Shown here piece by piece: positions 1-8,065 of a stretch of DNA of 64,000 nucleotides. The position numbers and the translations under genes are program-made. Position 1 is the stretch's first letter. Each line of letters begins with the position of its first letter. Under the pieces are notes generated by a model that was not told where the DNA came from, made no database searches, and saw only the letters and a program-made list of their open reading frames with translations. This DNA comes from Halalkalibacter nanhaiisediminis. GTDB taxonomy: Bacteria > Bacillota > Bacilli > Bacillales > Bacillaceae_D. Location: the NCBI RefSeq assembly GCF_007830185.1, contig NZ_VLKZ01000005.1, positions 140,605-204,604 on the forward strand, written 5' to 3'.

Positions 1-1
1 C

Positions 2-595
2 ATACAAATGTGGCATGCGCTGAAAAGTCCAGTTGGTTTTCTCTTACTCCTCGTTTTTGGATTGAGTTTTGGTTTAGCAAATTTCCAGACAATCTTTGGT
101 ATGTATGCTCTTCATCAATTCGGGTATTCACCTTCTCAAGTTGGTTTTATTATGGTTCTTGTAGGGGTAATTGGAGCGATTGCACAAGGAGGGTTAGTTG
201 GTAGACTAACGGAAAGATTCGGGGATGAACGGGTTGTTCTCGCTGCTCTGCTGTTAAGTGGTATTGGCTATATTGTCATGATGCTGGCCTTTGATTTTAT
301 TACAGTCATTGTAACGACCTGTATTTTCTTTCTCGGTAATTCGATCTTACGTCCAGCTGTTAATACGATGATTTCTAAGCTTGCGGGTGAAAGACAGGGA
401 ATGATCATGGGCTTAAATAACTCCTTCTTAAGCTTAGGAAATGTTGCAGGTGCCTTAGTCGCAGGATTAGTATTCGAGTTAAATATGTACCTTCCATACA
501 GCGTGGGAGCTTTAACAATGTTTGTTTTAATGGGTGCTACGATTTATTGGTTATCTAAGCGACAAGCAAAGCAAACAATCCGTTCTACTGTCTAA
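2..595 (+). CDS. MFS transporter, C-terminal half (5' end outside the window)
   Basis: The reading frame is open from the first complete codon, so the gene starts before the window. About 197 residues remain, against roughly 400 for a complete major facilitator transporter. They form about six hydrophobic helices and carry the loop GRLTERFGDERV after the second helix, which resembles the conserved MFS loop between helices 8 and 9. The protein is probably a multidrug-type proton-coupled exporter in the cytoplasmic membrane. The substrate cannot be told from this half. An in-frame ATG at position 8 is unlikely to be the true start, because half the fold would be missing. Confidence 0.8.
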   Translation: MQMWHALKSPVGFLLLLVFGLSFGLANFQTIFGMYALHQFGYSPSQVGFIMVLVGVIGAIAQGGLVGRLTERFGDERVVLAALLLSGIGYIVMMLAFDFITVIVTTCIFFLGNSILRPAVNTMISKLAGERQGMIMGLNNSFLSLGNVAGALVAGLVFELNMYLPYSVGALTMFVLMGATIYWLSKRQAKQTIRSTV

Positions 596-633
596 GGTTA
601 CGTGTGACTCCAAGACTCTTATCTACCATCTAT

Positions 634-641
634 GCTATACT
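634..641 (+). promoter_or_regulatory. Candidate extended -10 promoter for yhaM
   Basis: TATACT at 636-641 is preceded by TG one base upstream (TGCTATACT), an extended -10 arrangement. No good -35 hexamer lies at the usual distance. It sits about 43 bases before the yhaM start. Confidence 0.4.
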
Positions 642-683
642 TATCGGTAGGAAAAGAAGATTAAAGATGGGGTGATGTTACTC

Positions 684-1643
684 ATGAGTAAAGGGATTCG
701 TTTTCAACAAGTAGGCGATCGAGTAGAGACCTATTACTTAATTAAAACCGCGACAAAGGGAACGGCTAGTAATGGAAAACCGTTTCTTACATTAATTCTT
801 AGCGACCATACTGGTGATATTGAATCAAAGCTGTGGGGATGTTCACCTGAAGATGAAGCGACTTTCAAGAGTAGAGTGATTGTTCATATTCAAGGAGAAG
901 TAACAGAATACCGTGGACGACTACAATTGAAGATTAGTAGCATTCGACCAACAACTGCGATGGATCAAGTGAAAGTAGCGGACTTTATCAGATCAGCTCC
1001 ATTATCACCTGAAGATATGCTTGAGGAAGTTACACAGTATATCTTTGAAATGAAAAATGCAAACATTCAGCGTATCACACGTCATTTAGTGAAAAAGCAT
1101 CAGCAAGCATTTCTTGAGTCTCCTGCTGCAACAAAGAACCATCATGAATTTGTGTCAGGGCTCGCATATCATGTCGTTTGTATGTTAAAGGTAGCGAAAA
1201 GTTTGTTCCAATTATATCCTACACTCGATCCTGATTTATTGTATGCGGGAGTCATCCTTCATGATCTTGGCAAAGTGCGTGAGTTATCAGGTCCAATTGA
1301 TACCACATATACACTAGAAGGAAAATTGCTTGGTCATATATCGATTATGGTTACTGAAATTGCTGAAGCAGCTAAGGAACTGAACATCGAAGGGGAAGAA
1401 GTTCTAATGTTGCAACATCTTATTCTAAGCCACCATGGTAAGGGAGAATGGGGGAGTCCAAAAGCGCCTGTCATTCGCGAAGCAGAAGTCCTACATATGG
1501 TAGATAACATTGATGCGAAAATGAACATGATGGATCGTGCTCTTGAACGCGTTCAGCCTGGAGAATTCTCTGAGCGCATCATGCCTATGGATAATCGTAG
1601 CTTTTATAAGCCAAGTTTTCATGAACCACCACTTGATTTGTAG
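684..1643 (+). CDS. yhaM: 3'-5' exoribonuclease YhaM
   Basis: This is YhaM, a 3'-to-5' exonuclease of Bacillus that trims RNA (and DNA in vitro). An N-terminal OB-fold nucleic-acid binding domain covers roughly residues 12-90. An HD hydrolase domain follows, with metal-binding residues His163 and the His193-Asp194 pair in ILHDLGK. The sequence runs collinear with the B. subtilis protein over its whole length. I chose the ATG at 684 because GGGGTGAT lies 8 bases before it; GTG 672 and ATG 675 overlap that ribosome binding site. yhaL and prsA follow as in B. subtilis. Confidence 0.95.
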   Translation: MSKGIRFQQVGDRVETYYLIKTATKGTASNGKPFLTLILSDHTGDIESKLWGCSPEDEATFKSRVIVHIQGEVTEYRGRLQLKISSIRPTTAMDQVKVADFIRSAPLSPEDMLEEVTQYIFEMKNANIQRITRHLVKKHQQAFLESPAATKNHHEFVSGLAYHVVCMLKVAKSLFQLYPTLDPDLLYAGVILHDLGKVRELSGPIDTTYTLEGKLLGHISIMVTEIAEAAKELNIEGEEVLMLQHLILSHHGKGEWGSPKAPVIREAEVLHMVDNIDAKMNMMDRALERVQPGEFSERIMPMDNRSFYKPSFHEPPLDL

Positions 1644-1704
1644 TTCTAACTTCTAATGCTTGTACATATCGTATACTAACGATGACAAGCATGGAGGGGA
1701 AATA

Positions 1705-1983
1705 ATGAAACGTACACAGAAAAATAAGCAAGTAGCGCTCTTTTTATTAGTTATTCTAGCCGTTAGCTTTATTGTAACTCAAACAGCTATTGGTGCCTTT
1801 CTCCTTTCAAGCCCTTGGTGGATCTATTTTGTTCTTGTCGGTATTGGTTTAAGTGGCTATATGACTGTTAAATACTTTCTTGAAGACAGGCGCTATGAAA
1901 ACGAGTGGATCGAGAGCGAAGGAAATGTTTATATTAGAAGAATGGAAGAGGAAAAAGAACGTAGAAATATAAAACAATCCTAA
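1705..1983 (+). CDS. yhaL: Sporulation protein YhaL-like
   Basis: This is a 92-residue membrane protein with two hydrophobic segments (about residues 8-28 and 34-52) and a charged, Glu/Arg-rich C-terminal tail. Position between yhaM and prsA and the WWIYFVLVGIGLSGYM segment fit the Spore_YhaL family, which is found in spore formers and has no defined biochemical role. It is longer at the N-terminus than the B. subtilis protein, as I recall it. The start at 1705 has the strong ribosome site GGAGGGGA 4 bases upstream. An upstream in-frame ATG at 1660 has none. Confidence 0.75.
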   Translation: MKRTQKNKQVALFLLVILAVSFIVTQTAIGAFLLSSPWWIYFVLVGIGLSGYMTVKYFLEDRRYENEWIESEGNVYIRRMEEEKERRNIKQS

Positions 1984-2008
1984 GAGCCAACACTCTTAGG
2001 ATTGTTTT
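1971..2008. terminator. Bidirectional terminator between yhaL and prsA
   Basis: A perfect 16-bp stem (1971-1986 with 1993-2008) has a 6-base loop, with A-runs on the left and T-runs on the right. It can end both convergent transcripts. Confidence 0.9.
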
Positions 2009-2013
2009 TTACA

Positions 2014-2943
2014 TTATTCAGCTGGAGCAGGGGCAGGAGCAGCTTCTTCTGTACTATCTTCCTTTGAAAATAAATCAGAATACTGAGGATCTTGAATCTC
2101 AATATTCGCATTGTCGATTAATTCTTCCATCACTTCATCTGTCGTTTTAGACTGTTGTTGAGTGAGAAGTTGTTCAATATCAGATTTATAATCATCAAAT
2201 GTCTCTTTTTTGTCAGTTACTTTAATAATATGAAACCCAAAATCAGATTCAACAGGATCACTAATTTCATCGATTGCTAGTTCAAAAGCAGCCTCTTCAA
2301 ATGGTGGAACCATTCGGCCTTTACCAAAGAATCCTAGTTCTCCTCCGTTAGCTGCTGATCCATCAATTGAATATTCCTGTGCTAATTCAGCAAAATCCTC
2401 ACCAGCTTCAAGTCTCTCTAAAACTTCTTGTGCCGCTGTTTCATCTTCAACAAGAATGTGACTTGCTTCCACTTGTTCCTCAAATTGCTCTGAATTCTCT
2501 TCATAATACGCTTGCATTTGTTCCTCTGTTACTTCTACATCTGATGCAGTTAATTTTTGTAGAACAAGAGGAGGTACAATAAATTCTTGAACAAATGTAT
2601 CCATAGAATCAGCTTGAATATTAAATTGTGTACGAAGCAATTCTAAAAGTTCTTCATCATTTTCCGTCCCGAAATTGCTACGGAAATTATCTAGCTCTTC
2701 TTCAATTTCCTCATCGGTGACCTCAACATCTTCCCCAGCTTCATTTAAAACAGTACGTTGAATCATCTCCTCAAGAGTGTCTTTTCCGTATCGTTGCTTT
2801 AACGTATCGATAAATTCTGATTCTGTGATTTCTGTTCCATTAACGGTTGCTACCGTTGAGTTATCACTTGCTGCATCATTATTACAAGCAGCTAATGTTG
2901 TCATACAAGCAAGGCTGATAATAGCTATCAATCTTTTTTTCAT
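2014..2943 (-). CDS. prsA: Foldase lipoprotein PrsA (parvulin peptidyl-prolyl isomerase)
   Basis: PrsA is a lipid-anchored chaperone on the outer face of the membrane that folds secreted proteins after Sec export. The signal peptide ends in a LAAC lipobox, with Cys20 the predicted lipidated residue. A parvulin domain spans about residues 158-245 (SHILVEDE to FGFHIIKV, including [10 protein letters not shown]). The flanking N- and C-terminal helical parts are very rich in Glu and Asp, and the tail ends in an Ala-Pro repeat. Length (309) is a little above the 292 of B. subtilis. Next to it lies hpr, whose product is a known repressor of protease and export genes. Confidence 0.95.
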   Translation of the reverse strand: MKKRLIAIISLACMTTLAACNNDAASDNSTVATVNGTEITESEFIDTLKQRYGKDTLEEMIQRTVLNEAGEDVEVTDEEIEEELDNFRSNFGTENDEELLELLRTQFNIQADSMDTFVQEFIVPPLVLQKLTASDVEVTEEQMQAYYEENSEQFEEQVEASHILVEDETAAQEVLERLEAGEDFAELAQEYSIDGSAANGGELGFFGKGRMVPPFEEAAFELAIDEISDPVESDFGFHIIKVTDKKETFDDYKSDIEQLLTQQQSKTTDEVMEELIDNANIEIQDPQYSDLFSKEDSTEEAAPAPAPAE

Positions 2944-3080
2944 TATTGTTCACTCCCCAAATTCTCGCTCTTTAAAGCGCCTATATCGATTCCAAACATA
3001 ACTATACCATACATTCTAAAGAGAGAGAAACAGTTTCATAAGCAAAGACAGGTAATAGCCCAATAAGGTAGCAGACGGGT

Positions 3081-3107
3081 ACAAAAGTTGAGTGAAAGCA
3101 TAGTATA
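3081..3107 (+). promoter_or_regulatory. Candidate sigma-K promoter for the YjcZ pair
   Basis: AC at 3081-3082, a 16-base spacer and CATAGTATA at 3099-3107 match the sigma-K pattern AC-N16-CATANNNTA. It lies 30 bases before the first peptide gene. YjcZ-type peptides are typically made late in sporulation, which agrees with this. Confidence 0.6.
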
Positions 3108-3136
3108 TTCTAGTAAAACACAGAGGAGGTGTGTAT

Positions 3137-3220
3137 ATGTCTCACGCATACCACGGTGGATTTGCGTTAATTGTAGTCTTGTTTATCTTATTAGTTATTG
3201 TAGGTGCAGCTTGGTTGTAA
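3137..3220 (+). CDS. YjcZ-family sporulation peptide, copy 1
   Basis: A 27-residue peptide has the family signature GGFALIVVLFILLVIVGAAW after a short His-containing N-terminus (MSHAYH). It is a single membrane-spanning segment. Family members are small spore or coat peptides; SscA of B. subtilis is one and affects spore assembly. GAGGAGGTG lies about 7 bases before the ATG. A near-identical second copy starts 23 bases downstream. Confidence 0.85.
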   Translation: MSHAYHGGFALIVVLFILLVIVGAAWL

Positions 3221-3243
3221 TCATTTAAGAAGGAGGGGTTAAA

Positions 3244-3330
3244 ATGAGCCATACTCATCACGGTGGATTTGCGTTAATCGTAGTCTTGTTTATTTTGCTC
3301 GTGATTATCGGGGCTTCTTGGTTCTGTTAA
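3244..3330 (+). CDS. YjcZ-family sporulation peptide, copy 2
   Basis: A 28-residue paralogue of the preceding peptide differs in its N-terminus (MSHTHH), at a few core positions, and in ending with Cys. The shared core is GGFALIVVLFILLVI. The ribosome site is AAGGAGGGG. The two genes are probably one transcript ending at the hairpin that follows. The extra C-terminal Cys is the only chemically notable difference. Confidence 0.85.
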   Translation: MSHTHHGGFALIVVLFILLVIIGASWFC

Positions 3331-3342
3331 AGTGTGACAATT

Positions 3343-3381
3343 GAGAAAAGGGAGGGCTTAATGAAGCTCTCCCTTTTCTTA
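3343..3381 (+). terminator. Terminator after the YjcZ pair
   Basis: A long stem of about 17 bp pairs GAGAAAAGGGAGGGCTT with GAAGCTCTCCCTTTTCT across a 3-base loop. The 3' side is T-rich. Confidence 0.7.
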
Positions 3382-3400
3382 AAAGGCAAGAAAGTAGAAA

Positions 3401-3443
3401 ATTCGATGATGTCTAGCTCCAGCGGCTGATCAAGGCGCTGGAG
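3401..3443 (+). repeat. Dispersed intergenic repeat, family 1, internally deleted copy
   Basis: It begins ATTCGATGATGTCTAGCTCC and ends TCAAGGCGCTGGAG. Both ends match the ends of the 54022-54148 copy, but the middle (about 85 bases) is missing. The remnant forms an 8-bp hairpin (CTCCAGCG with CGCTGGAG). Confidence 0.65.
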
Positions 3444-3449
3444 TGTTTC

Positions 3450-3629
3450 TTATGTGAATAAAATTTTAACATATGTAGATGTTAGTAAGATGGTCATAAG
3501 AATATTGATTGTTCTAAACAATTTAGGCTGTTTTTCTAATGGAATCTCACGCTTTATGCATAATGCATCTGTCATTGAGTTAATCACAAATAAAATGAAA
3601 AGCGCGAACAAAATAATAAAGAAGACCAT
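3450..3629 (-). CDS. Small hypothetical membrane protein
   Basis: A 59-residue protein is not recognised as a named family. It has two hydrophobic helices (about residues 2-17 and 40-57) around a polar middle with REIPLEKQPKLFRT. The start at 3629 is supported by AGGAGG 6 bases upstream on the minus strand. A longer frame beginning at 3671 lacks a ribosome site. The overlapping plus-strand frame in the same stretch has no ribosome site and is treated as a shadow. Confidence 0.55.
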   Translation of the reverse strand: MVFFIILFALFILFVINSMTDALCIKREIPLEKQPKLFRTINILMTILLTSTYVKILFT

Positions 3630-3808
3630 GCATCTTCCTCCTGACAAGCAATTATAATTAAACTTTATCAAAGATTGAGTAAAAAAGATAGGAAAATACC
3701 TTATTTCATTAAAATCTTCCTTTCTTATTATTATTAATATGTTAAGGATTGTAAACGGTCTATTGTCGAATTAAAATGATGGAAGAAGAGATAGAGAGGT
3801 GTGAAGAG

Positions 3809-4402
3809 ATGAATAGAGCAATGAACGGTTGGAAAATAGCATTCTTTTCTTTAGTAACACTTATCCTCATCGCTTTCATTATCTTTATGAGCTTTTTTTT
3901 ACGTTACTTTCCCGAAGTGAGTCAAGACCATTACCTTCAGCAGCAGCCTTCTGCAAAAGAAGCGACGTTTTCCATTCAATCGGATAAGATGAGGTTAAAT
4001 TCATTCATAGCTTCGCAAATTGCTGCTAATCCGACGGAGATTCCTTATATGGTCGAACTCACTGACGAGCATGTACAATTTCGCTCCTCTTTTTCCATTT
4101 TAGGAAGAAATGTACCTGTTACGGTTAATTTTCAACCAATCGTTGCTGAGAATGGTGATTTATTATTAGAAGTAGAAACATTTTCAGTTGGAATTCTATA
4201 TTTGCCAGTTGACAGGGTATTGCAGCTCATCTATGAGTGGATTGAGCTTCCAGAGTGGGTTGAAATGTATCCAAGTGACCACTTAGTTGAAGTGAAAGTG
4301 ACAGAGCTTACTGTAGAGGGTAATAAATCAATGCGTTTTCGTTTTAAAACGTTTGACTTAAAGGAAGATCACATTGAACTTGATATGATAGTGAATGAAT
4401 AA
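3809..4402 (+). CDS. YpmS-like membrane-anchored protein (DUF2140)
   Basis: A 197-residue protein has one N-terminal membrane helix (about residues 8-30, ending FFLRYF) and an extracytoplasmic domain rich in beta strands. The central VPVTVNFQPIVAENGDLLLEV and SVGILYLPVDRVLQLIYEW segments resemble YpmS/DUF2140 proteins of Bacillus. The function is unknown. The start at 3809 has GAGGTG at 3796-3801. Convergent with the next gene, with only a short gap. Confidence 0.7.
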   Translation: MNRAMNGWKIAFFSLVTLILIAFIIFMSFFLRYFPEVSQDHYLQQQPSAKEATFSIQSDKMRLNSFIASQIAANPTEIPYMVELTDEHVQFRSSFSILGRNVPVTVNFQPIVAENGDLLLEVETFSVGILYLPVDRVLQLIYEWIELPEWVEMYPSDHLVEVKVTELTVEGNKSMRFRFKTFDLKEDHIELDMIVNE

Positions 4403-4457
4403 GAAGCTGACTAAAGAGAGTCATCTTCTTATTTCATCTAAAGAAAAAATCATAAAA

Positions 4458-5000
4458 TTACATGGCCTGTTTAATGAGAATATGAAAACCCTCTGCATGG
4501 GTCTCGACAAAGCATTTCTTTGGTGCTTTTAATAAATAAGATACATAGACCAAATCGTAGAAAACGAGGCCAAAATGAATGGAACTCATAATCGAAATGT
4601 AGGCAATATACATAGGAAACAGAACAGAGGCTATTGCGCCTACAACAGTAATAACAAGAAATGGCATTAATAGAGCTGTCAAATAGAGATTACGAGATAA
4701 CGGTTTTGTAATCTTGACAGTTAATGTTGGGATAAATGAGTTCCATTTCAATTTCACTTTAGCCTTGTTACCACATAACCAAATCGGAATAATATGAAGA
4801 GCCTGATGAATGATTACTAAAAATATGATGCTTCCAATAAAGAAAAAGAAACCAATATTCGTTAGTTCTGGTGTTTTTACAAGAGTACTTACAACTAAGT
4901 AATAAAATAAAAAAGAAAATAGCATCGTGCATCCAGAATACATCATTAGGCGCAACGAACCGTAATCATGCGTAATACGTATAGTTTTCCAGCAGTTCAT
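4458..5000 (-). CDS. DUF3267/M50-like membrane protein with HQALH motif
   Basis: A 180-residue protein has four or five hydrophobic helices and resembles DUF3267 proteins related to site-2 (M50) metalloproteases. The expected zinc motif HExxH reads HQALH here (in VIIHQALHIIPIW), so the catalytic Glu is replaced by Gln and peptidase activity is doubtful. ATG 5000 is preferred: GGAGG at 5013-5017 is about 12 bases away, while the GTG at 5012 overlaps that site. It lies beside hpr, where B. subtilis also carries small yha membrane genes. The family assignment is moderate. Confidence 0.6.
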   Translation of the reverse strand: MNCWKTIRITHDYGSLRLMMYSGCTMLFSFLFYYLVVSTLVKTPELTNIGFFFFIGSIIFLVIIHQALHIIPIWLCGNKAKVKLKWNSFIPTLTVKITKPLSRNLYLTALLMPFLVITVVGAIASVLFPMYIAYISIMSSIHFGLVFYDLVYVSYLLKAPKKCFVETHAEGFHILIKQAM

Positions 5001-5182
5001 CGTCTGCTGCACCTCCTCAATCTAATTGAATAATTTACGCCTATTTTTTAAAGAAATCAATACCTATGACAAAAATAAATAGATTTTGACAAATGGCAAC
5101 ATTCCAAGTGCTGAGGTGACACCGAGTTTCCAGGACGTAGGCGTAACTAGCGATCTTGTAAACTTTCCAAGTAAAATAGCAC

Positions 5183-5212
5183 AAAAAAAAAAGCCTAGCA
5201 TATAGCTAGGCT
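5183..5212 (-). terminator. Terminator of hpr
   Basis: AGCCTAGC and GCTAGGCT pair around a 5-base loop (5192-5212), followed on the minus strand by about ten T residues. The hpr stop codon lies inside the stem. Confidence 0.85.
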
Positions 5213-5799
5213 CCTTCATTGGCATAATCCTTTTTTCTATCTGGTACGTGTTTGATAAGTCGTCCATCATCTTCGGTAAATCCTTCGTCAAACTTTGTTA
5301 ATGAATCTTCAAACATTTCAACAAAATCAGGACCATAAATATGACGAACAATACTCATTATTTCTGAGAATTCAGGGAATTTTCCGTAAAGATCTTTAAT
5401 GGGTAGAGCACCTTCATACACACCGTATGTGCTTGGTTGATAGGCCTCCATTGTTTGTAAAAATAACTCTTTTCCCTCATTTGTTAAACAAACATAAGTG
5501 TTTCTTTTGTCATTTTCTTTTTTCGAGAAAACAAGTAACCCTCGATCCTCGAGTTTCTTTGAAAAATTGAAAGCAGTTGAGACGTGCATAACACCAAACT
5601 TTGCAATATCTGATATTGAAGCCCCGTCTAAATGATAAGCAATCCATAGAATGTGATGCTCATTAATATTAAGATCAAATGGCTTAATCCAAGTTTGCCA
5701 ATCTTTCTCAACCGATTTCCAAAGTGCCTTACTTAACTGTGCTACCTTATGGCTAAACATGACTGATTGTTTTAAGGAGCCAGATAATTGTTGGTCCAT
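5206..5799 (-). CDS. hpr: Transition-state regulator Hpr (ScoC), MarR family
   Basis: Hpr/ScoC is a dimeric winged-helix repressor of exoprotease, peptide permease and sporulation genes. The 197-residue length is close to that of B. subtilis. A MarR-type DNA-binding domain spans about residues 30-130 ([25 protein letters not shown], then the wing [14 protein letters not shown]). The C-terminal part carries the ScoC-specific segment [16 protein letters not shown]. The start has GGGAGGAG just upstream. It is likely monocistronic. Confidence 0.95.
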   Translation of the reverse strand: MDQQLSGSLKQSVMFSHKVAQLSKALWKSVEKDWQTWIKPFDLNINEHHILWIAYHLDGASISDIAKFGVMHVSTAFNFSKKLEDRGLLVFSKKENDKRNTYVCLTNEGKELFLQTMEAYQPSTYGVYEGALPIKDLYGKFPEFSEIMSIVRHIYGPDFVEMFEDSLTKFDEGFTEDDGRLIKHVPDRKKDYANEGA

Positions 5800-5971
5800 T
5801 TTTCTCCTCCCATCCAGAAGTACTATTCAAATTTAAACAAATGTATCCCGAATGTTATCTTTAAATATTTTTATTCTTTCTATTATGACAAGGTTTTAAT
5901 AAAAAATAAAGTGAAAAATTAGTTAATTATAAAATTTAGAAAATCAGGACTGTTTTACAAGTATAAAGGTT

Positions 5972-6006
5972 TAAGAGAAAGCAGCCTCTTAGGATGAAAG
6001 CTGCTT
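5972..6006 (-). terminator. Terminator of yhaH
   Basis: A stem of AAGCAGC (5979-5985) with GCTGCTT (6000-6006) is followed on the minus strand by TTCTCTT. It is moderate in strength. Confidence 0.55.
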
Positions 6007-6339
6007 CGCTTTTTCTACATTTTTTTGTAAAGAATCAATATCTTCCTTCAGTTGTGCAAGAGTGGGTTCCACGTCGCGTTTCCAATGATCAACTGATTCT
6101 TTTACTTCGGTTCCGACAATTTTAATGGCTTCTTTGCTAACTTGTGTTGTTGTTTTTAGTTGGCGTGCTAGCGCGTTGCTATCCTGTGAGAATTGTTGAA
6201 CACTAGCGCGAACTTTAGATGCGTTATTTTTACATCTCATTTTTAACTCTCTACCAGAAGATGGCGTTGTTAAAAGAGTAGCAACAGCTGCGAGTGCTGT
6301 TCCGATCATGACTCCAGATAGAAATGATTTTGCTTTCAT
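5989..6339 (-). CDS. yhaH: YtxH-domain protein YhaH
   Basis: A 116-residue protein has an N-terminal hydrophobic helix (SGVMIGTALAAVATLLTTP, about residues 8-27), the SSGRELK motif typical of YtxH-domain proteins, and a long amphipathic helical tail likely to form a coiled coil. YtxH proteins are general-stress or envelope-associated in Bacillus, with no defined activity. The place between hpr and serC is that of yhaH. AGGTGG lies upstream of the start. Confidence 0.8.
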   Translation of the reverse strand: MKAKSFLSGVMIGTALAAVATLLTTPSSGRELKMRCKNNASKVRASVQQFSQDSNALARQLKTTTQVSKEAIKIVGTEVKESVDHWKRDVEPTLAQLKEDIDSLQKNVEKAKQLSS

Positions 6340-6420
6340 AGCTAGAAACCACCTTTCATGGTGTTATCGTCATATTCCCATTCACATCATCATATAAATA
6401 TAAGATTAAGGAGGGATAAG

Positions 6421-6609
6421 ATGGAAGCGATTATTTTATTACTCATTTCAGCTTGCTTATTGTCAGCTTACGGATTTATTTATGTCTCACTTCGTCTAGC
6501 GCGTAAAGTAAGAAAAGACGAGCGTAGGCAATTTAAAACAACTTTTATCGTCTTACTCTTCATTTTGTTAATAAGTGGATCAAGTGCAGCGATGCTTGTT
6601 TTAACATAA
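6421..6609 (+). CDS. Small two-helix membrane protein
   Basis: A 62-residue protein has two transmembrane helices (residues 3-22 and 42-61) joined by a basic cytoplasmic loop (RLARKVRKDERRQFK). No family is recognised. The start at 6421 has the ribosome site AAGGAGGG at 6410-6417. Transcription diverges from yhaH and ends at a hairpin shared with serC. Confidence 0.6.
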   Translation: MEAIILLLISACLLSAYGFIYVSLRLARKVRKDERRQFKTTFIVLLFILLISGSSAAMLVLT

Positions 6610-6650
6610 AGTAGTTAGGAGTGTTTCATTCCTAACTACTTTATTATTTT
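6608..6650. terminator. Bidirectional terminator (small membrane gene / serC)
   Basis: AAAGTAGTTAGGA (6608-6620) pairs with TCCTAACTACTTT (6630-6642), followed by ATTATTTT. Confidence 0.85.
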
Positions 6651-6665
6651 AGAAAAATATTTAGA

Positions 6666-7751
6666 CTACTGATTATTTAAACGATAATCATTCATGAAAT
6701 CGCGTAAAGCCATACATGCTTCGAGTGGTACAGCATTGTATGTGGAAGCGCGACAACCCCCAACTGAGCGGTGACCATTTAATCCAACAAATCCAAGCTC
6801 TTTTGCCTTTGCAAGGAATGTCTTATTGTGTTCCTCTGAAGGAAGGTTGAATGTAATATTCATTAATGAACGAGCATCTTTATCTGCATGTCCAGTGTAA
6901 AAGCCATTACTTTCGTCAATTGCATCATAAATGAGTTTTGCTTTTTCTTGGTTTTTACGCTCGATTGCTTCTACACCACCTTGTTCCTTAGCCCATTGTA
7001 GGACATTGCGTAGCATGTAAATCGCAAATGTTGGTGGTGTGTGGTAAAGAGAATTAGTATCTGAATGCGTTTTATAACGAAGCATTGATGGAACACTTTC
7101 AACTTCTGCTTCCAGTAGATCTTCACGAATAATGGCAACCGTTATTCCTGATGGACCAAGATTTTTTTGCGCTCCTGCATAAATAAGACCAAATTTTTCA
7201 ACATCAATTGGACGCGAGAGAATGTCACTAGACATATCGGCAATTAATGGAGCATGAGTAACAGCTGGGAAATCCGCCCATTGTGTACCATAAATTGTGT
7301 TGTTTGATGTAAGGTGTACATATGCATCATTATCGTTAAATGTTAAAGAATCAATAGCTGGGATAGAACGATATTCTGAATTTTTTGTTGATCCAGCAAT
7401 AGTTGTTTCTCCAATCAGTTTAGCTTCCTTAAGTGCTTTTTCAGACCAAGCACCACTTAGGATATAGTTACCAATTGTTCCTGGCTTTAAAAATTGAAGA
7501 GGAACCATTGAAAATTGTAGACTTGCTCCTCCTTGCAGAAATAAAACTTTATAGGAATCTGGAATATTAAGCAATTCTTTAAAAAGAGAGATCGCTTCAT
7601 TGTGCACCGCTTCATACTCTTTACTACGGTGACTAAGTTCCATTACTGACATTCCTGTTTCATTGAAGTTGGTTAACTCTGCTTGCGCCTTCTCTAATAC
7701 TTCTTTCGGCAAAGCAGAAGGACCAGCATTAAAATTGTATACCTTTTGCAT
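6666..7751 (-). CDS. serC: Phosphoserine aminotransferase
   Basis: SerC is a PLP enzyme that converts 3-phosphohydroxypyruvate and glutamate to phosphoserine (serine synthesis) and also acts in pyridoxal phosphate synthesis in some bacteria. The 361-residue length is typical. NAGPSALP near the N-terminus, the PLP lysine Lys196 in GAQKNLGPSG and the C-terminal GLNGHRSVGGCRAS are class hallmarks. The ribosome site AAGGAGTG precedes the start. No T-box or other riboswitch was recognised in the leader; the upstream gap instead holds a dispersed repeat. Confidence 0.97.
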   Translation of the reverse strand: MQKVYNFNAGPSALPKEVLEKAQAELTNFNETGMSVMELSHRSKEYEAVHNEAISLFKELLNIPDSYKVLFLQGGASLQFSMVPLQFLKPGTIGNYILSGAWSEKALKEAKLIGETTIAGSTKNSEYRSIPAIDSLTFNDNDAYVHLTSNNTIYGTQWADFPAVTHAPLIADMSSDILSRPIDVEKFGLIYAGAQKNLGPSGITVAIIREDLLEAEVESVPSMLRYKTHSDTNSLYHTPPTFAIYMLRNVLQWAKEQGGVEAIERKNQEKAKLIYDAIDESNGFYTGHADKDARSLMNITFNLPSEEHNKTFLAKAKELGFVGLNGHRSVGGCRASTYNAVPLEACMALRDFMNDYRLNNQ

Positions 7752-7868
7752 GTTTCTCCACTCCTTTATCTCTTCACCACATTAACGGGTTATTGGATTA
7801 TGATTATCGTACCATAGTTTTCACGAATTTTGATTAGTTTTTTACGTATTTTCAGAATGTTTTATGAC

Positions 7869-7992
7869 AGAAAAGCGAAAGTGCCTCGAATAGCTGCGAC
7901 AAGTACTGGAAGCCTGGACAGGAGTTGCCATGGTTTAGGCAACGTTGTACAGGTTGAAGGAACCTCGAGCAGCTAGGCACTGTAGCTAGACA
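7869..7992 (-). repeat. Dispersed intergenic repeat, family 1, long copy
   Basis: In reverse orientation this element begins TGTCTAGCTACAGTGCCTAG, continues CTGCTCGAGGTT and ends GCACTTTCGCTTTTCT. This is the same layout as the 54022-54148 copy. It fills most of the 305-base serC-hit gap. No gene is seen in that gap. Confidence 0.8.
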
Positions 7993-7994
7993 AA

Positions 7995-8014
7995 GAAAAG
8001 CGAAAGTGCCTCAA
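7995..8014 (-). repeat. Second, truncated terminus of repeat family 1
   Basis: AGAAAAGCGAAAGTGCCTC recurs here, identical to the outer end of the copy at 7869-7887 and placed 3 bases beyond the far end of that copy. Only this 20-base terminus is present. Confidence 0.7.
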
Positions 8015-8028
8015 TTAATCTTAACAGA

Positions 8029-8065
8029 TAAAGAAAAAGCCAACTCTTGATTAGAGTTAGCTTTT
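8029..8065 (-). terminator. Terminator of hit
   Basis: AAAGCCAACTCT (8036-8047) pairs with AGAGTTAGCTTT (8054-8065) with one wobble, and is T-rich afterwards on the minus strand. The hit stop codon is inside the stem. Confidence 0.75.

Noticed and set aside
3454-3657. A plus-strand frame of 67 codons opposite the small membrane gene at 3450-3629.
   Set aside because: It has no ribosome binding site, while the minus-strand frame has AGGAGG at the right distance.
5064-5219. A small hydrophobic frame on the minus strand after hpr, with possible starts at 5219 or 5201 (AAGGAG nearby).
   Set aside because: Its start falls inside the hpr terminator hairpin and its first residues are encoded by the terminator T-run. 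The apparent ribosome site is part of the hpr coding end. It could be a real peptide only if conserved in relatives.
7752-8056. A possible serine T-box or other riboswitch in the leader of serC.
   Set aside because: No T-box core (AGGGTGG-like) or other riboswitch core was found on the minus strand; the gap is filled by repeat elements.
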